Position numbers and translations under genes: made by a program. From Profundicola chukchiensis (GTDB lineage Bacteria; Bacteroidota; Bacteroidia; Flavobacteriales; Weeksellaceae), in assembly GCF_029664245.1 (NCBI RefSeq), contig NZ_JANAIE010000002.1, positions 1-64,000 on the forward strand: DNA of 64,000 nucleotides, written 5' to 3'. Positions 1 to 7,914 of this stretch are shown here, piece after piece. Below the pieces are notes generated by a model that was given only the letters and a program-made list of their open reading frames with translations, made no database searches and had not been told where the DNA came from. The stretch's first letter is position 1; every line of letters begins with the position of its first letter.

Positions 1-9
1 GTCGTGCGT

Positions 10-252
10 CTTTCGCGTGAAGGATGGACAGGGCTTGGTCTTCTGCTGGACTTAGCGTGACTTACTTGTGGGTGTTATTTAATGACGTATTGGTTTTTCC
101 TACTACTAAGTTGGTCTAGGCCAGCAGAAGACGGAACCCCGAAACAGCCTGATCTTGTTGCCTACCTCCCCTTATGTTTGATTAGAAAACCTACTTGCCC
201 ATCCGTGATGCTTCTTTAATTAATGACGCTGGCCAGCAACAAGGACACGCCC
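10..252. other. structured non-coding element (possible ncRNA or extragenic repeat)
   Basis: No credible reading frame is present. The segment is clearly richer in G+C (by eye close to half) than the surrounding DNA. It holds a perfect 12-bp inverted repeat, GTCTTCTGCTGG at 38-49 and CCAGCAGAAGAC at 121-132, extended outward by GGG/CCC pairing (31-33 with 137-139) and inward by CTTAG/CTAAG (51-55 with 106-110). Outside it GGATGG (22-27) can pair with CCATCC (199-204), and the ends GCGTG (15-19) and CACGC (246-250) are complementary. The nested pairing looks like one folded unit. Read on the minus strand it starts GGGCGTGTCC and ends CATCCTTCACGCG; from memory, similar ends occur in recurrent intergenic elements of flavobacteria, but this was not checked. 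It shows none of the hallmarks of RNase P RNA, tmRNA or SRP RNA. The transcribed strand is unknown. Confidence 0.5.
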
Positions 253-282
253 AAATAAAATAAGGAGAGCTAATGCTCCCCC
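253..282 (-). terminator. probable terminator of the phosphate permease gene
   Basis: On the minus strand a short stem (GGGAGC / GCTCTCC, loop ATTA, one bulged base; plus-strand 264-270 pairing with 275-280) is followed by the T-rich run TTATTTTATTT. It lies 28 bp past the stop codon of the permease gene and directly before the structured element. Confidence 0.45.
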
Positions 283-309
283 TTCTTTATATTAATATAT
301 GTATTAGAA

Positions 310-2625
310 TTACTTGGTCAGTTTTCCGTCTTGATAAATTCGCTTGTATAATTTGGCGAATCTTGTAGAAACTGCGATTAGGTCTTTTAACTCCATCAAT
401 ACTGTGAAGTATAAGGAAGTGTTTTTGAACCCATACTTCTTATCCATAATTCCTTCGATCTGTTGAGAAGTTGCCAACTCAATTTCTAGCAGAAGGTTTT
501 TCTTTCTAATATATAACTCCTGAACATTGGCATCTGTGAAGTCTCCGTTACGAATGATGTCTTTTAAGAAGACCAAGTAATCGGATAATAAGTCTTTAAC
601 AGAAGCAATGTGTGTACACTGTTCGCGCGTAAGAGGCTTGTGGTTATTTTTAACATGGACCGTAGCCGACTCAACGATTAGTGACAAACTCTGAAGAATA
701 TCTTGCATTAAGTCGTAGGTTAATACATATAAATGCGCAGATGTGGTTTCGTCTGATTTGTTCTTCTTAATAATCTTGAACAATCCATTTTTAACCATGG
801 CGTATTCATTATTAAGATGATCTAATTTTTCGTTTGCATCTGTAAGTGCACGTTTGTTCTCTTTCACTACACCAATATAAGTAAGCTCTAAGGTACGTTT
901 GATATCACCGATAGCTTCATCAACACTTGCTGACAACAAGGATAATGTTTCGTTTACATCCTTGTAGTTGATTGAAGTTTTAGTTGCTGTTAAAGCTTCT
1001 TTCTCCAATTTACTTGTATGGTGTCTAGAAGTCTTGAAGATCATAAATCCAGCAGCTCCTACTAAAGCAAGAATTCCGTAGATTCCTCCGTAGTACATAA
1101 TGGCCGCGAAAATAGCAGCAACTGTTGATGCGATAATTGCGGTCAAGAACCATCCCACAACAACATTCATAACTCCAGCAATTCTATACACTGCACTTTC
1201 TCTACCCCATGCTCTATCTGAAAGCGACGTACCCATTGCTACCATAAAAGATACATAAGTAGTAGATAAAGGTAGTTTAAGGTCGGTTGCGATAGCAATT
1301 AAAATAGATGCCGTTACTAAGTTAACCGATGCGCGCACTAAATCGAAATGAGCTGCAGCACCTTCATTCTCGGTAATATCTACTGGAGCAAATCTTTCAT
1401 CTAACTTCTTAGCAATTGGTTTGGGCATAACCTTTCCAATGCTTTTATTAAGCGTAGCAGTTGCATCAACAATAAGTCTTGCAGCTAAGTTTGGTTTAAA
1501 TCTTTCATCGATTTCTGCTTGAGCACCAAGTTTAACCTCTGTCTCGGTAACACTACGTGCTTTTTTAGAAAACCATAAAGTTAATGTCATGATAGCACCT
1601 GCCAACATTAACATAAAGTAAGGTGTCTCGACTTTACCAGCTAGTCCATCCATTAACATTTCAGTTGGAGCTAATCCAGAGCCACTCCATAGTTCAAAAG
1701 ACTGCCATGCTGCAATAGGAACTCCAATAAAGTTCACCAAGTCGTTTCCTGCGAATGCCATTGCAAGCGAGAATGTACCAAAAAGAACCACCAATTTAAG
1801 TGGATTGATGTTTTTCTTTTGCAAGAAGAACATTACTATACTCGAAATGATGAAACTGATTAAAATAAATACTGGAATATGGGTTGATACCCAATTATAG
1901 AAGACAGCGAATTTAGCTTGGAAAAAATTCATTTGTCCAATTTCTACGTCTTTTACAACAGACCCCATTCCTTTAAAGATTAAGAAATATAGAATTGCTG
2001 CGAAGGCCAATCCACTGAAGATAGACCCAAAATATTTCATTTTATCATTATATCTAAATGAGAAGAAGAATCTAGAAATAAACTGAACTACAGCACCAAT
2101 AGTAAAGGCGATTACAACGGAGAGCAGGATTCCCGAGACAATACCCCCGGCTTTTTCCCAGTTCATAAATCCGATTATACCTTTATCGGGTTGATCTAAG
2201 TTGAATAGATAATTCATTGGTAGATCGCCATTTAGGGTCTTGATGACCGACAATGCAAAGGACGCACCTAGGATTTCGAATACAATGGAGACCGTTGTAC
2301 TGGTAGGCATTCCAAAGGTATTGAAGAGATCGAGGAGAATAATATCCGTGATCATAACCGCGAGGAATAGGATCATGATTTCATTGAAATAGAAGTGTTG
2401 GGGGTTGAATATCCCTTTCCGGGCTACTTCCATCATTCCTCCTGATGTCATTGCTCCCAACATAATACCTACCGAGGCAATTATCATGATGGTTCGCCAT
2501 TTGGCTACGTTAGAACCAATTGCTGAGTTCAAGAAGTTTACAGCGTCATTACTAACACCGACCACCAAATCAAAAACAGCGAGTAAGAAAAGTAAACCTA
2601 CTATGAAAACATATAAACTCTCCAT
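310..2625 (-). CDS. PiT-family inorganic phosphate transporter with long cytoplasmic tail
   Basis: A 771-residue inner-membrane permease expected to import phosphate with a cation. The two PiT signature segments are visible: GVSNDAVNFLN at residues 23-33 and AGNDLVNFIG around residues 291-301, each in a hydrophobic domain with many membrane helices, and a second membrane block lies at about 420-535. Unlike the shorter E. coli PitA, roughly 235 residues follow the last helix (about 537-771). They are hydrophilic, helical and rich in Leu/Lys/Glu, resembling a PhoU-like regulatory region fused to the permease; that reading is inference. The gene stands alone, with its own promoter on the far side and a weak terminator after the stop. 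Family assignment is firm; substrate preference (phosphate or a related oxyanion) is by family. Confidence 0.88.
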   Translation of the reverse strand: MESLYVFIVGLLFLLAVFDLVVGVSNDAVNFLNSAIGSNVAKWRTIMIIASVGIMLGAMTSGGMMEVARKGIFNPQHFYFNEIMILFLAVMITDIILLDLFNTFGMPTSTTVSIVFEILGASFALSVIKTLNGDLPMNYLFNLDQPDKGIIGFMNWEKAGGIVSGILLSVVIAFTIGAVVQFISRFFFSFRYNDKMKYFGSIFSGLAFAAILYFLIFKGMGSVVKDVEIGQMNFFQAKFAVFYNWVSTHIPVFILISFIISSIVMFFLQKKNINPLKLVVLFGTFSLAMAFAGNDLVNFIGVPIAAWQSFELWSGSGLAPTEMLMDGLAGKVETPYFMLMLAGAIMTLTLWFSKKARSVTETEVKLGAQAEIDERFKPNLAARLIVDATATLNKSIGKVMPKPIAKKLDERFAPVDITENEGAAAHFDLVRASVNLVTASILIAIATDLKLPLSTTYVSFMVAMGTSLSDRAWGRESAVYRIAGVMNVVVGWFLTAIIASTVAAIFAAIMYYGGIYGILALVGAAGFMIFKTSRHHTSKLEKEALTATKTSINYKDVNETLSLLSASVDEAIGDIKRTLELTYIGVVKENKRALTDANEKLDHLNNEYAMVKNGLFKIIKKNKSDETTSAHLYVLTYDLMQDILQSLSLIVESATVHVKNNHKPLTREQCTHIASVKDLLSDYLVFLKDIIRNGDFTDANVQELYIRKKNLLLEIELATSQQIEGIMDKKYGFKNTSLYFTVLMELKDLIAVSTRFAKLYKRIYQDGKLTK

Positions 2626-2651
2626 ATATTATTTTAAGTTTTGTGAATGGG

Positions 2652-2679
2652 CAAAAATATGAGTTTAAATTACCACCAA
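2652..2679 (-). promoter_or_regulatory. promoter of the phosphate permease gene
   Basis: The minus strand carries TTG (2677-2679), a 17-nt spacer and TATTTTTG (2652-2659), an exact match to the Bacteroidota sigma-factor consensus TTG-N17-23-TAnnTTTG. The box ends 26 nt before the ATG at 2625. The rest of the 300-bp gap to fabD (2680-2894) is AT-rich and shows nothing else recognisable. Confidence 0.7.
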
Positions 2680-2894
2680 TGTTAAATTTACGTTTCCTTT
2701 TGGAAAATATCCCAACTTTATTGAAAAAAGAAGATGTTTTTTAAGATATATCAGTTCGGATTGAATTTAAGTAACTCTAAAAAAGACACTTATCAAGTTT
2801 ATAATTTGAAAGAAGAGATTGCTTACCTCCACTATTTCATTTGTTCGAGCTTTTAAAAATAGATTCTATATCATTAAAATTTACTATTAAACTG

Positions 2895-2902
2895 TATATT
2901 TG
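2895..2902 (+). promoter_or_regulatory. -7 box of fabD promoter
   Basis: TATATTTG fits the TAnnTTTG consensus 23 nt before the fabD ATG. No TTG is found at the proper upstream spacing, so only the -7 element supports it. Confidence 0.5.
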
Positions 2903-2925
2903 GATTTAGAACAAAATAAGAATAT

Positions 2926-3801
2926 ATGAAAGCTTACGTTTTTCCTGGTCAAGGATCACAATTCCCAGGAATGGGGAAAGAATTATACGAAAAAAGCGCT
3001 GTTGTAAGAGGCTTATTCGATCAAGCGAACCAAATATTAGGTTTTGATATTAAGAAAATCATGTTTGAGGGTACTGCTGAAGATTTAAAACAAACTAATG
3101 TTACTCAGCCAGCAGTATTTTTACATTCAGTTTCTTTGGCGCAGATGATTGAAACATTCGAGCCTAAAGCAGTTGCGGGACATTCTTTGGGTGAGTTTTC
3201 TGCTTTGGTGGCGGCTAATGCTTTGTCTTTTGAAGATGGAATGCAATTAGTTGCTAAACGTGCTGAAGCTATGCAAGAAGCTTGTGAGTTGCAACCCTCA
3301 ACGATGGCGGCTATTTTAGGATTAGAAGATAGTATTGTAGAAGAAGTTTGTGCTTCTGTAGATGGTGTTGTAGTACCTGCGAATTATAATTGCCCGGGTC
3401 AGTTGGTGATTTCTGGTGAAGTAGAAGCTGTAGAGAAAGCTTGTGAATTATTAAAAGAAAAAGGTGCTAAACGAGCATTGATTCTACCTGTTGGAGGTGC
3501 GTTTCACTCGCCAATGATGGAACCTGCAAGAGAAAAACTTGAAAAAGCTATTGAACAGGTTAAGTTCCACAAGCCTATTTGTCCTATTTTTCAAAATGTA
3601 ACGGCAAGTGCGGTAAGCGATCCAAATGAAATTAAGAAGAATTTAAATATTCAACTTACGGCTCCTGTTAGATGGACACAAACTATTCAAAATATGTGGG
3701 CTGAAGGTTTAACGAGTTATTTAGAAGTTGGACCAGGTAGAACCTTACAAGGTTTGATTAAGAAAATTGAAAGAGAAGCTCAAGTTTCAGGCGTATTATA
3801 A
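2926..3801 (+). CDS. fabD: malonyl-CoA:acyl-carrier-protein transacylase
   Basis: FabD moves the malonyl group from CoA to acyl carrier protein, supplying extender units for cytoplasmic type II fatty-acid synthesis. The 291-residue length is normal. Visible motifs are GQGSQ at 8-12 for the oxyanion site, the nucleophile elbow GHSLGE with Ser87, and GAFHSPMM with catalytic His194. The stop codon shares its final A with the ATG of the GHMP kinase gene that follows, so the two are probably co-translated. No other fatty-acid synthesis gene is adjacent in this window. Confidence 0.95.
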   Translation: MKAYVFPGQGSQFPGMGKELYEKSAVVRGLFDQANQILGFDIKKIMFEGTAEDLKQTNVTQPAVFLHSVSLAQMIETFEPKAVAGHSLGEFSALVAANALSFEDGMQLVAKRAEAMQEACELQPSTMAAILGLEDSIVEEVCASVDGVVVPANYNCPGQLVISGEVEAVEKACELLKEKGAKRALILPVGGAFHSPMMEPAREKLEKAIEQVKFHKPICPIFQNVTASAVSDPNEIKKNLNIQLTAPVRWTQTIQNMWAEGLTSYLEVGPGRTLQGLIKKIEREAQVSGVL

Positions 3802-4709
3802 TGCAGGAATACTTTGCGAACGGTAAATTATTGCTTTCCGGAGAATATGTAGTATTGGATGGAGCTTTAGCCATTGGACTTCCGACTAAATTAGGTCAGA
3901 GGATGAAGGTTGAAGAATCCGAGCAAGATAAAACACATATTCTGTGGAAAGCATACTTGAATGATGATTCATTGTGGTTTGAGGCAGAATTAAACGATGA
4001 ATTAGATGTCATTTCATCTAGTGATTCGATTTTAGGAAATAATATTTCTAATATTCTGAAGGCTGTTGAGTCATTAAAACCTGAAGTTTTTAAAAATAAA
4101 AGAATAGAATTCACCACTCAGTTGGAATTTCCGAAGGATTGGGGTTTAGGCTCTAGTTCGACATTAATTTCTCTTTTGTCTAAATATGCAGACATTGATG
4201 CTTTCAAACTATTAGAAAAGACATTTGGAGGAAGTGGATATGATATCAGTTGTGCGATGTTTCCAAAACCACAATCCTATCAACTCACTAAAAAAGACAG
4301 AAAAGTTGGTTTGATTCAACTTGATGAAAGCATAACCCAACATATCTACTTTGTTTATTTAAATGAAAAACAGAATAGCCGCGAAGGGATTGAAAGATAT
4401 CGTGAGTTTGGGAAGGATAAAGATTTGATAAAAGCCATAACTGATTTAAGCTTACAAATTAAATCGTGTAAAAGTCTAGAGGAATTTGAAGACATATTAT
4501 ATGTACACGAATATATGATTTCGGGGCATTTAGAGATGGATACGGTGAAGGAAAGCTTATTTCCAGATTATAAAAATGGTATGATTAAGAGTTTAGGAGC
4601 TTGGGGAGGTGATTTTGTTTTAGTTACCAGTCATAACCATGACATGAGTTACTTTGAACGGAAAGGCTACTCAACAATACTCTCCTACGCGGAATTAATT
4701 GTAGATTAA
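3801..4709 (+). CDS. GYDIA-family GHMP kinase
   Basis: A 302-residue GHMP-superfamily small-molecule kinase, related to mevalonate, phosphomevalonate and homoserine kinases. The N-terminal LLSGEYVVLDGA (11-22), the ATP-binding loop GLGSSST (115-121) and the motif GGSGYDIS (143-150) are visible. The last is a variant (GYDIS for GYDIA) of the signature that names this Bacteroidota family. Its C-terminal part ends with a Gly-Ala-Trp-Gly-Gly-Asp stretch instead of the usual GHMP motif 3. A mevalonate-pathway role, such as phosphomevalonate kinase, is plausible, but no other isoprenoid gene lies near, so substrate is not assigned. The start overlaps the fabD stop by one base. Confidence 0.8.
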   Translation: MQEYFANGKLLLSGEYVVLDGALAIGLPTKLGQRMKVEESEQDKTHILWKAYLNDDSLWFEAELNDELDVISSSDSILGNNISNILKAVESLKPEVFKNKRIEFTTQLEFPKDWGLGSSSTLISLLSKYADIDAFKLLEKTFGGSGYDISCAMFPKPQSYQLTKKDRKVGLIQLDESITQHIYFVYLNEKQNSREGIERYREFGKDKDLIKAITDLSLQIKSCKSLEEFEDILYVHEYMISGHLEMDTVKESLFPDYKNGMIKSLGAWGGDFVLVTSHNHDMSYFERKGYSTILSYAELIVD

Positions 4710-4715
4710 AGGAAA

Positions 4716-4755
4716 TAAAAAAAGACAAGAAATATTTAAACTTCTTGTCTTTTTT
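4716..4755. terminator. bidirectional terminator between GHMP kinase and metK
   Basis: A perfect 10-bp stem (AAGACAAGAA at 4721-4730 with TTCTTGTCTT at 4741-4750) has A-runs on the left and T-runs on the right. It can therefore stop transcription from both convergent genes. Confidence 0.85.
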
Positions 4756-4776
4756 TGTTTTAATAAAGGATTGTTT

Positions 4777-6036
4777 TTAATCCTCTAAGTGAAATAATTC
4801 TTTCAGTTTTGAAACTAAATCTAGTTTTTCCCAAGTGAATAACTCAACTTCTTTTGTTATTTCTTCGCCATTATAAGCTTCAAAAGTTTTAGTTATAACT
4901 TGTGGAACTCTACCCATGTGACCATAAGCAGCAGTTTCTTCATAGATTGGGTTTCTTAACTTTAAGTTCTTTTCGATGGCATATGGTCTATAATCAAGAT
5001 TATTGATTAAGATCTCTGAAATTCTAGCATCTGACATTTGAACTTTTGATGTACCATAGGTATCTACCATCATGCTCATAGGCTCCGCAACACCAATTGC
5101 ATATGAAATTTGAACTAAAGCTTCATCGCAAATACCAGCGGCTACCATGTTTTTAGCTAAATGGCGCATTGCATAAGCTGCAGATCTATCTACTTTAGAT
5201 GGATCTTTACCACTAAAGGCACCACCACCATGAGCTCCTTTACCACCATAAGTATCTACGATAATCTTTCTACCAGTTAATCCACTATCACCATGTGGTC
5301 CACCGATAACGAATTTACCTGTTGGATTAACATGATAGATAATATCTGGATGGAATAAGTCTTTAACTTTTTGAGAAACCTTTTGGAATACACGAGGGAT
5401 AATAAATTGAATAATATCTCTCTTGATTCTCTCCTGCATAGCTTCTTCTCCACCAAACTCATCATGTTGTGTAGAAACTACGATTGTGTGAATTTTGATT
5501 GGCTTATGTTCATCATCATACTCTAAAGTTACCTGAGCTTTTGAATCAGGGCGAAGATAAGTCATCTCGTCACCTGTTTTTCTAACCTCAGCTAATTCCT
5601 GAAGAATCATATGGGAAAGATCTAAAGCCAATGGCATATAGTTTTCGGTTTCGTTTACCGCATAACCAAACATCATCCCTTGGTCTCCTGCTCCTTGATC
5701 TTCTGGATTTTCTTTGTCAACACCTTGTCTAATCTCATTAGACTGTTCGTGGATCGCTGACAGGATACCACAAGAATCATAAGAAAACTTCATTGAGCTG
5801 TCTGTGTATCCGATACGTTGAATAACTTTTCTCGTTACTTTTTGTAAGTCGATATAAGTTTGTGAGTTCACTTCGCCAGCCAAAACCACTTGTCCTGTGG
5901 TTACCATAGTTTCACAAGCAACTTTACTATCGGCATCAAAGGCCAAAAAGTTGTCTAAGATTGCGTCTGAAATCTGATCTGCTATTTTGTCTGGATGTCC
6001 TTCTGAAACAGATTCAGAAGTAAATAAATAAGGCAT
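4777..6036 (-). CDS. metK: S-adenosylmethionine synthetase
   Basis: MetK makes S-adenosylmethionine from methionine and ATP in the cytosol. At 419 residues it has the usual three-fold MAT architecture. Visible are GHPDKIADQISDAILD (13-28) for ATP/methionine binding, GAGDQGMMFGYA (115-126), and the P-loop-like GGGAFSGKDPSKVDRSAAY further on. The gene is monocistronic: its promoter and a SAM-II type riboswitch lie upstream and a shared terminator follows the stop. Control by the product SAM through that leader is therefore likely. Confidence 0.96.
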   Translation of the reverse strand: MPYLFTSESVSEGHPDKIADQISDAILDNFLAFDADSKVACETMVTTGQVVLAGEVNSQTYIDLQKVTRKVIQRIGYTDSSMKFSYDSCGILSAIHEQSNEIRQGVDKENPEDQGAGDQGMMFGYAVNETENYMPLALDLSHMILQELAEVRKTGDEMTYLRPDSKAQVTLEYDDEHKPIKIHTIVVSTQHDEFGGEEAMQERIKRDIIQFIIPRVFQKVSQKVKDLFHPDIIYHVNPTGKFVIGGPHGDSGLTGRKIIVDTYGGKGAHGGGAFSGKDPSKVDRSAAYAMRHLAKNMVAAGICDEALVQISYAIGVAEPMSMMVDTYGTSKVQMSDARISEILINNLDYRPYAIEKNLKLRNPIYEETAAYGHMGRVPQVITKTFEAYNGEEITKEVELFTWEKLDLVSKLKELFHLED

Positions 6037-6100
6037 AATATTGTTCTTTAATTATATTATATCTTACATCAGAAAATTCTTGGGAAGCAATAGAAAAAAA

Positions 6101-6149
6101 CGTTTTAGCATTTTTTAGAGAGGTTGCAACCCGGGTAAATTTGTCCTCT
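6101..6149 (-). promoter_or_regulatory. SAM-II riboswitch in the metK leader
   Basis: Read on the minus strand, the leader has the stem AGAGG (6149-6145) with CCTCT (6123-6119). The loop contains AATTTACC and the conserved TTGCAA immediately before the closing strand, and the stem is followed by CTAAAAAATGCTAAAACG with the conserved GCTAAA. Order, spacing and these key bases match the classical H-type pseudoknot SAM-II aptamer (from memory of the Sargasso metX aptamer: stem, ATTTAACC, TTGCAA, stem, then AAATG and GCTAAAA). It precedes metK, the expected target, by 64 nt. How binding acts on expression, translational or otherwise, cannot be told from the sequence. Confidence 0.85.
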
Positions 6150-6163
6150 GTAATTTTGAACAG

Positions 6164-6198
6164 CAAATATACAAACAGTTTTTCGATATAAAATGCAA
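6164..6198 (-). promoter_or_regulatory. metK promoter
   Basis: TATATTTG on the minus strand (6164-6171) fits the -7 consensus. A TTG lies at 6196-6198 with a 24-nt spacer, one longer than usual. Transcription from here would start just upstream of the riboswitch. The remaining part of the gap to the protease gene (6199-6344) shows no other clear element. Confidence 0.55.
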
Positions 6199-6344
6199 AA
6201 CAGCTGTCTTAATATATAATTTAATCCTATTGGAAAACATTATTAATTGATAATATAATTACAAAAATCCGCTTCAATTTGATTAATGAATTCGCGTTTG
6301 GAATAGAACTTGTTTATTCAAATAACAATCAAAAAATTAGAGTT

Positions 6345-7154
6345 ATGAAGAAAGTATATTTAATGTTAGTAATAATGCTGGTCGCGGCATGTTCTACTAA
6401 CCCAATTACGGGTAAAAGCCCGCTTATATTGGTAAGTAATGCCGAGATTTTCCCGATGGCGTTTCAACAATATCAGCAAGTTTTAAAAGAGGAAAAACTT
6501 TCAACGAATCGACAACAAACTCAAATGTTGAAAGAGGTTGGGAATAATATTAAAGGAACCGTAGAAAGGTTTTTGGCTTCTCAAGATCAATCACATTTTT
6601 TAAATGGTTATCAATGGGAGTTTAACTTAATTGAAAGTGATCAATTAAATGCATGGTGTATGCCAGGTGGTAAAGTTGCTTTTTACACTGGAATTATGCC
6701 AGTTTGTAAAGACGAAAACGGTGTTGCAGTGGTAATGGGACACGAGATTACTCACGCTATTGCAGAGCATAGTGCGCAAAGAATGACACAAGCTATGTTG
6801 GCACAAGGTTTACAAGTTGCGGGTAATATAGCTTTAAACGATAGCAAATATCAAAATGTATTTAATCAGTTATATCCAATGGGAGCAACTGTAGGTATTT
6901 TAGCTTATTCTAGAAGTGCCGAATTAGAAGCAGATAAAATTGGTTTACAATTGATGGCTATGTCTGGGTATGATCCTAGAGAAGCTCCAAAGTTCTGGAA
7001 TAGAATGCAATCTGTTGCTAAAGCAAAAGGTAGCCAAGCTCCACCAGAGTTCTTATCTACTCACCCAGATCCAGGTAGAAGGATTGCACAACTAGAGAGA
7101 GAAATTCCTAACGTGTTACCATTATACTATCAAGCTATTGGTAAAACAAAATAA
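6345..7154 (+). CDS. M48-family metalloprotease, lipoprotein
   Basis: A zinc metallopeptidase of the BepA/LoiP type, probably tethered to the outer membrane on the periplasmic side and acting in envelope protein quality control. I take the ATG at 6345, not the in-frame one at 6279, because it yields a proper lipoprotein signal peptide (MKKVYLMLVIMLVAAC, lipidated Cys16); the protein is then 269 residues. The zinc site is HEITH at 133-137 with the third ligand in the SAELEADKIG segment near 193-195. Monocistronic, with a strong terminator after the stop. Close to E. coli LoiP (YggG) in length, and lacking the TPR domain of BepA. Confidence 0.88.
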   Translation: MKKVYLMLVIMLVAACSTNPITGKSPLILVSNAEIFPMAFQQYQQVLKEEKLSTNRQQTQMLKEVGNNIKGTVERFLASQDQSHFLNGYQWEFNLIESDQLNAWCMPGGKVAFYTGIMPVCKDENGVAVVMGHEITHAIAEHSAQRMTQAMLAQGLQVAGNIALNDSKYQNVFNQLYPMGATVGILAYSRSAELEADKIGLQLMAMSGYDPREAPKFWNRMQSVAKAKGSQAPPEFLSTHPDPGRRIAQLEREIPNVLPLYYQAIGKTK

Positions 7155-7172
7155 TTTCATAACTATAAATTT

Positions 7173-7206
7173 AAAAAGTGCCTTAATATTTAAGGCACTT
7201 TTTTTT
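7173..7206 (+). terminator. terminator after the M48 protease gene
   Basis: AAGTGCCTTAA pairs with TTAAGGCACTT around a 3-nt loop and is followed by eight T residues. Confidence 0.88.
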
Positions 7207-7227
7207 ATGGATTCAATTTAGTTTGAA

Positions 7228-7235
7228 TAAATTTG
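7228..7235 (+). promoter_or_regulatory. -7 box directly before trmB
   Basis: TAAATTTG matches the -7 consensus and ends only 4 nt before the trmB ATG, so a transcript from it would begin at or within the start codon. No TTG is found at the correct upstream spacing, which weakens the call. Confidence 0.45.
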
Positions 7236-7239
7236 TCGC

Positions 7240-7914
7240 ATGGCAAAAAATAAACTTAGTCGTTTTGAGGAAAACAAAAGTTTTTCTCACTTAATTCAAC
7301 CAGAGCGTAGCGAGATGCTAGATGGTTTTGAGCTTAGAGGTAAATGGAATCAAGAATTCTTTAAAAACAACAACCCTATTATTTTAGAGTTAGGTTGTGG
7401 AAAAGGAGAATATACCATTGGCTTGGGCGAGAAATTTCCAAAAACCAATTTTATTGGTGTAGATATTAAAGGTGCTAGACTTTGGCGTGGAGCAAAAACG
7501 GTTGAGGAGAGAAAAATGAAAAACACAGGCTTCCTTAGAACACAAATCGAACTGATTGATTTGGCCTTTGCTCCAGGAGAAGTAAGTGAAATTTGGATTA
7601 CCTTTCCAGATCCTCAGATTAAGTTTAGGAGAAAAAAACATAGACTTACGCATCCGGACTTTTTAGCGAGATATAAAAAAATCTTAAAGCCAGGTGGATT
7701 TATTCATCTTAAAACAGATAGTGAGTTCTTGCATGGTTACACATGTGGAATTGTAGAGATGAATGATTATAAAGTCGAAATATCTAATCATGACATATAT
7801 AATAGGTCAACTCATGACTTGCCTGATTATCTTTTCGATATTCAAACGCATTACGAGAAATTATTCTTGAATGAAGGCAAGAAGATTACCTACATTAAAT
7901 TTCAATTAGATTAG
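7240..7914 (+). CDS. trmB: tRNA (guanine-N7-)-methyltransferase
   Basis: TrmB methylates N7 of G46 in the variable loop of tRNAs using SAM. The 224-residue protein shows the SAM-binding motif I ELGCGKGEYTIGLG (50-63), a motif-II-like VDIKG, and the diagnostic catalytic segment TFPDPQIKFRRKKHRLTHP near residues 125-143. Its stop codon overlaps the stop of the convergent tamL gene by a few bases, so no intergenic terminator fits between them. Confidence 0.94.
   Translation: MAKNKLSRFEENKSFSHLIQPERSEMLDGFELRGKWNQEFFKNNNPIILELGCGKGEYTIGLGEKFPKTNFIGVDIKGARLWRGAKTVEERKMKNTGFLRTQIELIDLAFAPGEVSEIWITFPDPQIKFRRKKHRLTHPDFLARYKKILKPGGFIHLKTDSEFLHGYTCGIVEMNDYKVEISNHDIYNRSTHDLPDYLFDIQTHYEKLFLNEGKKITYIKFQLD

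Noticed and set aside
1-252. RNase P RNA, tmRNA or SRP RNA
   Set aside because: None of their invariant sequences (for example GAGGAAAGTCC of RNase P, a CCA-ended tRNA-like domain, or the GGAAGCAG type SRP loop) is present on either strand.
2405-2662. 85-codon plus-strand frame at the end of the permease gene
   Set aside because: It lies on the opposite strand of a well-supported permease gene, has no recognisable features and no promoter of its own.
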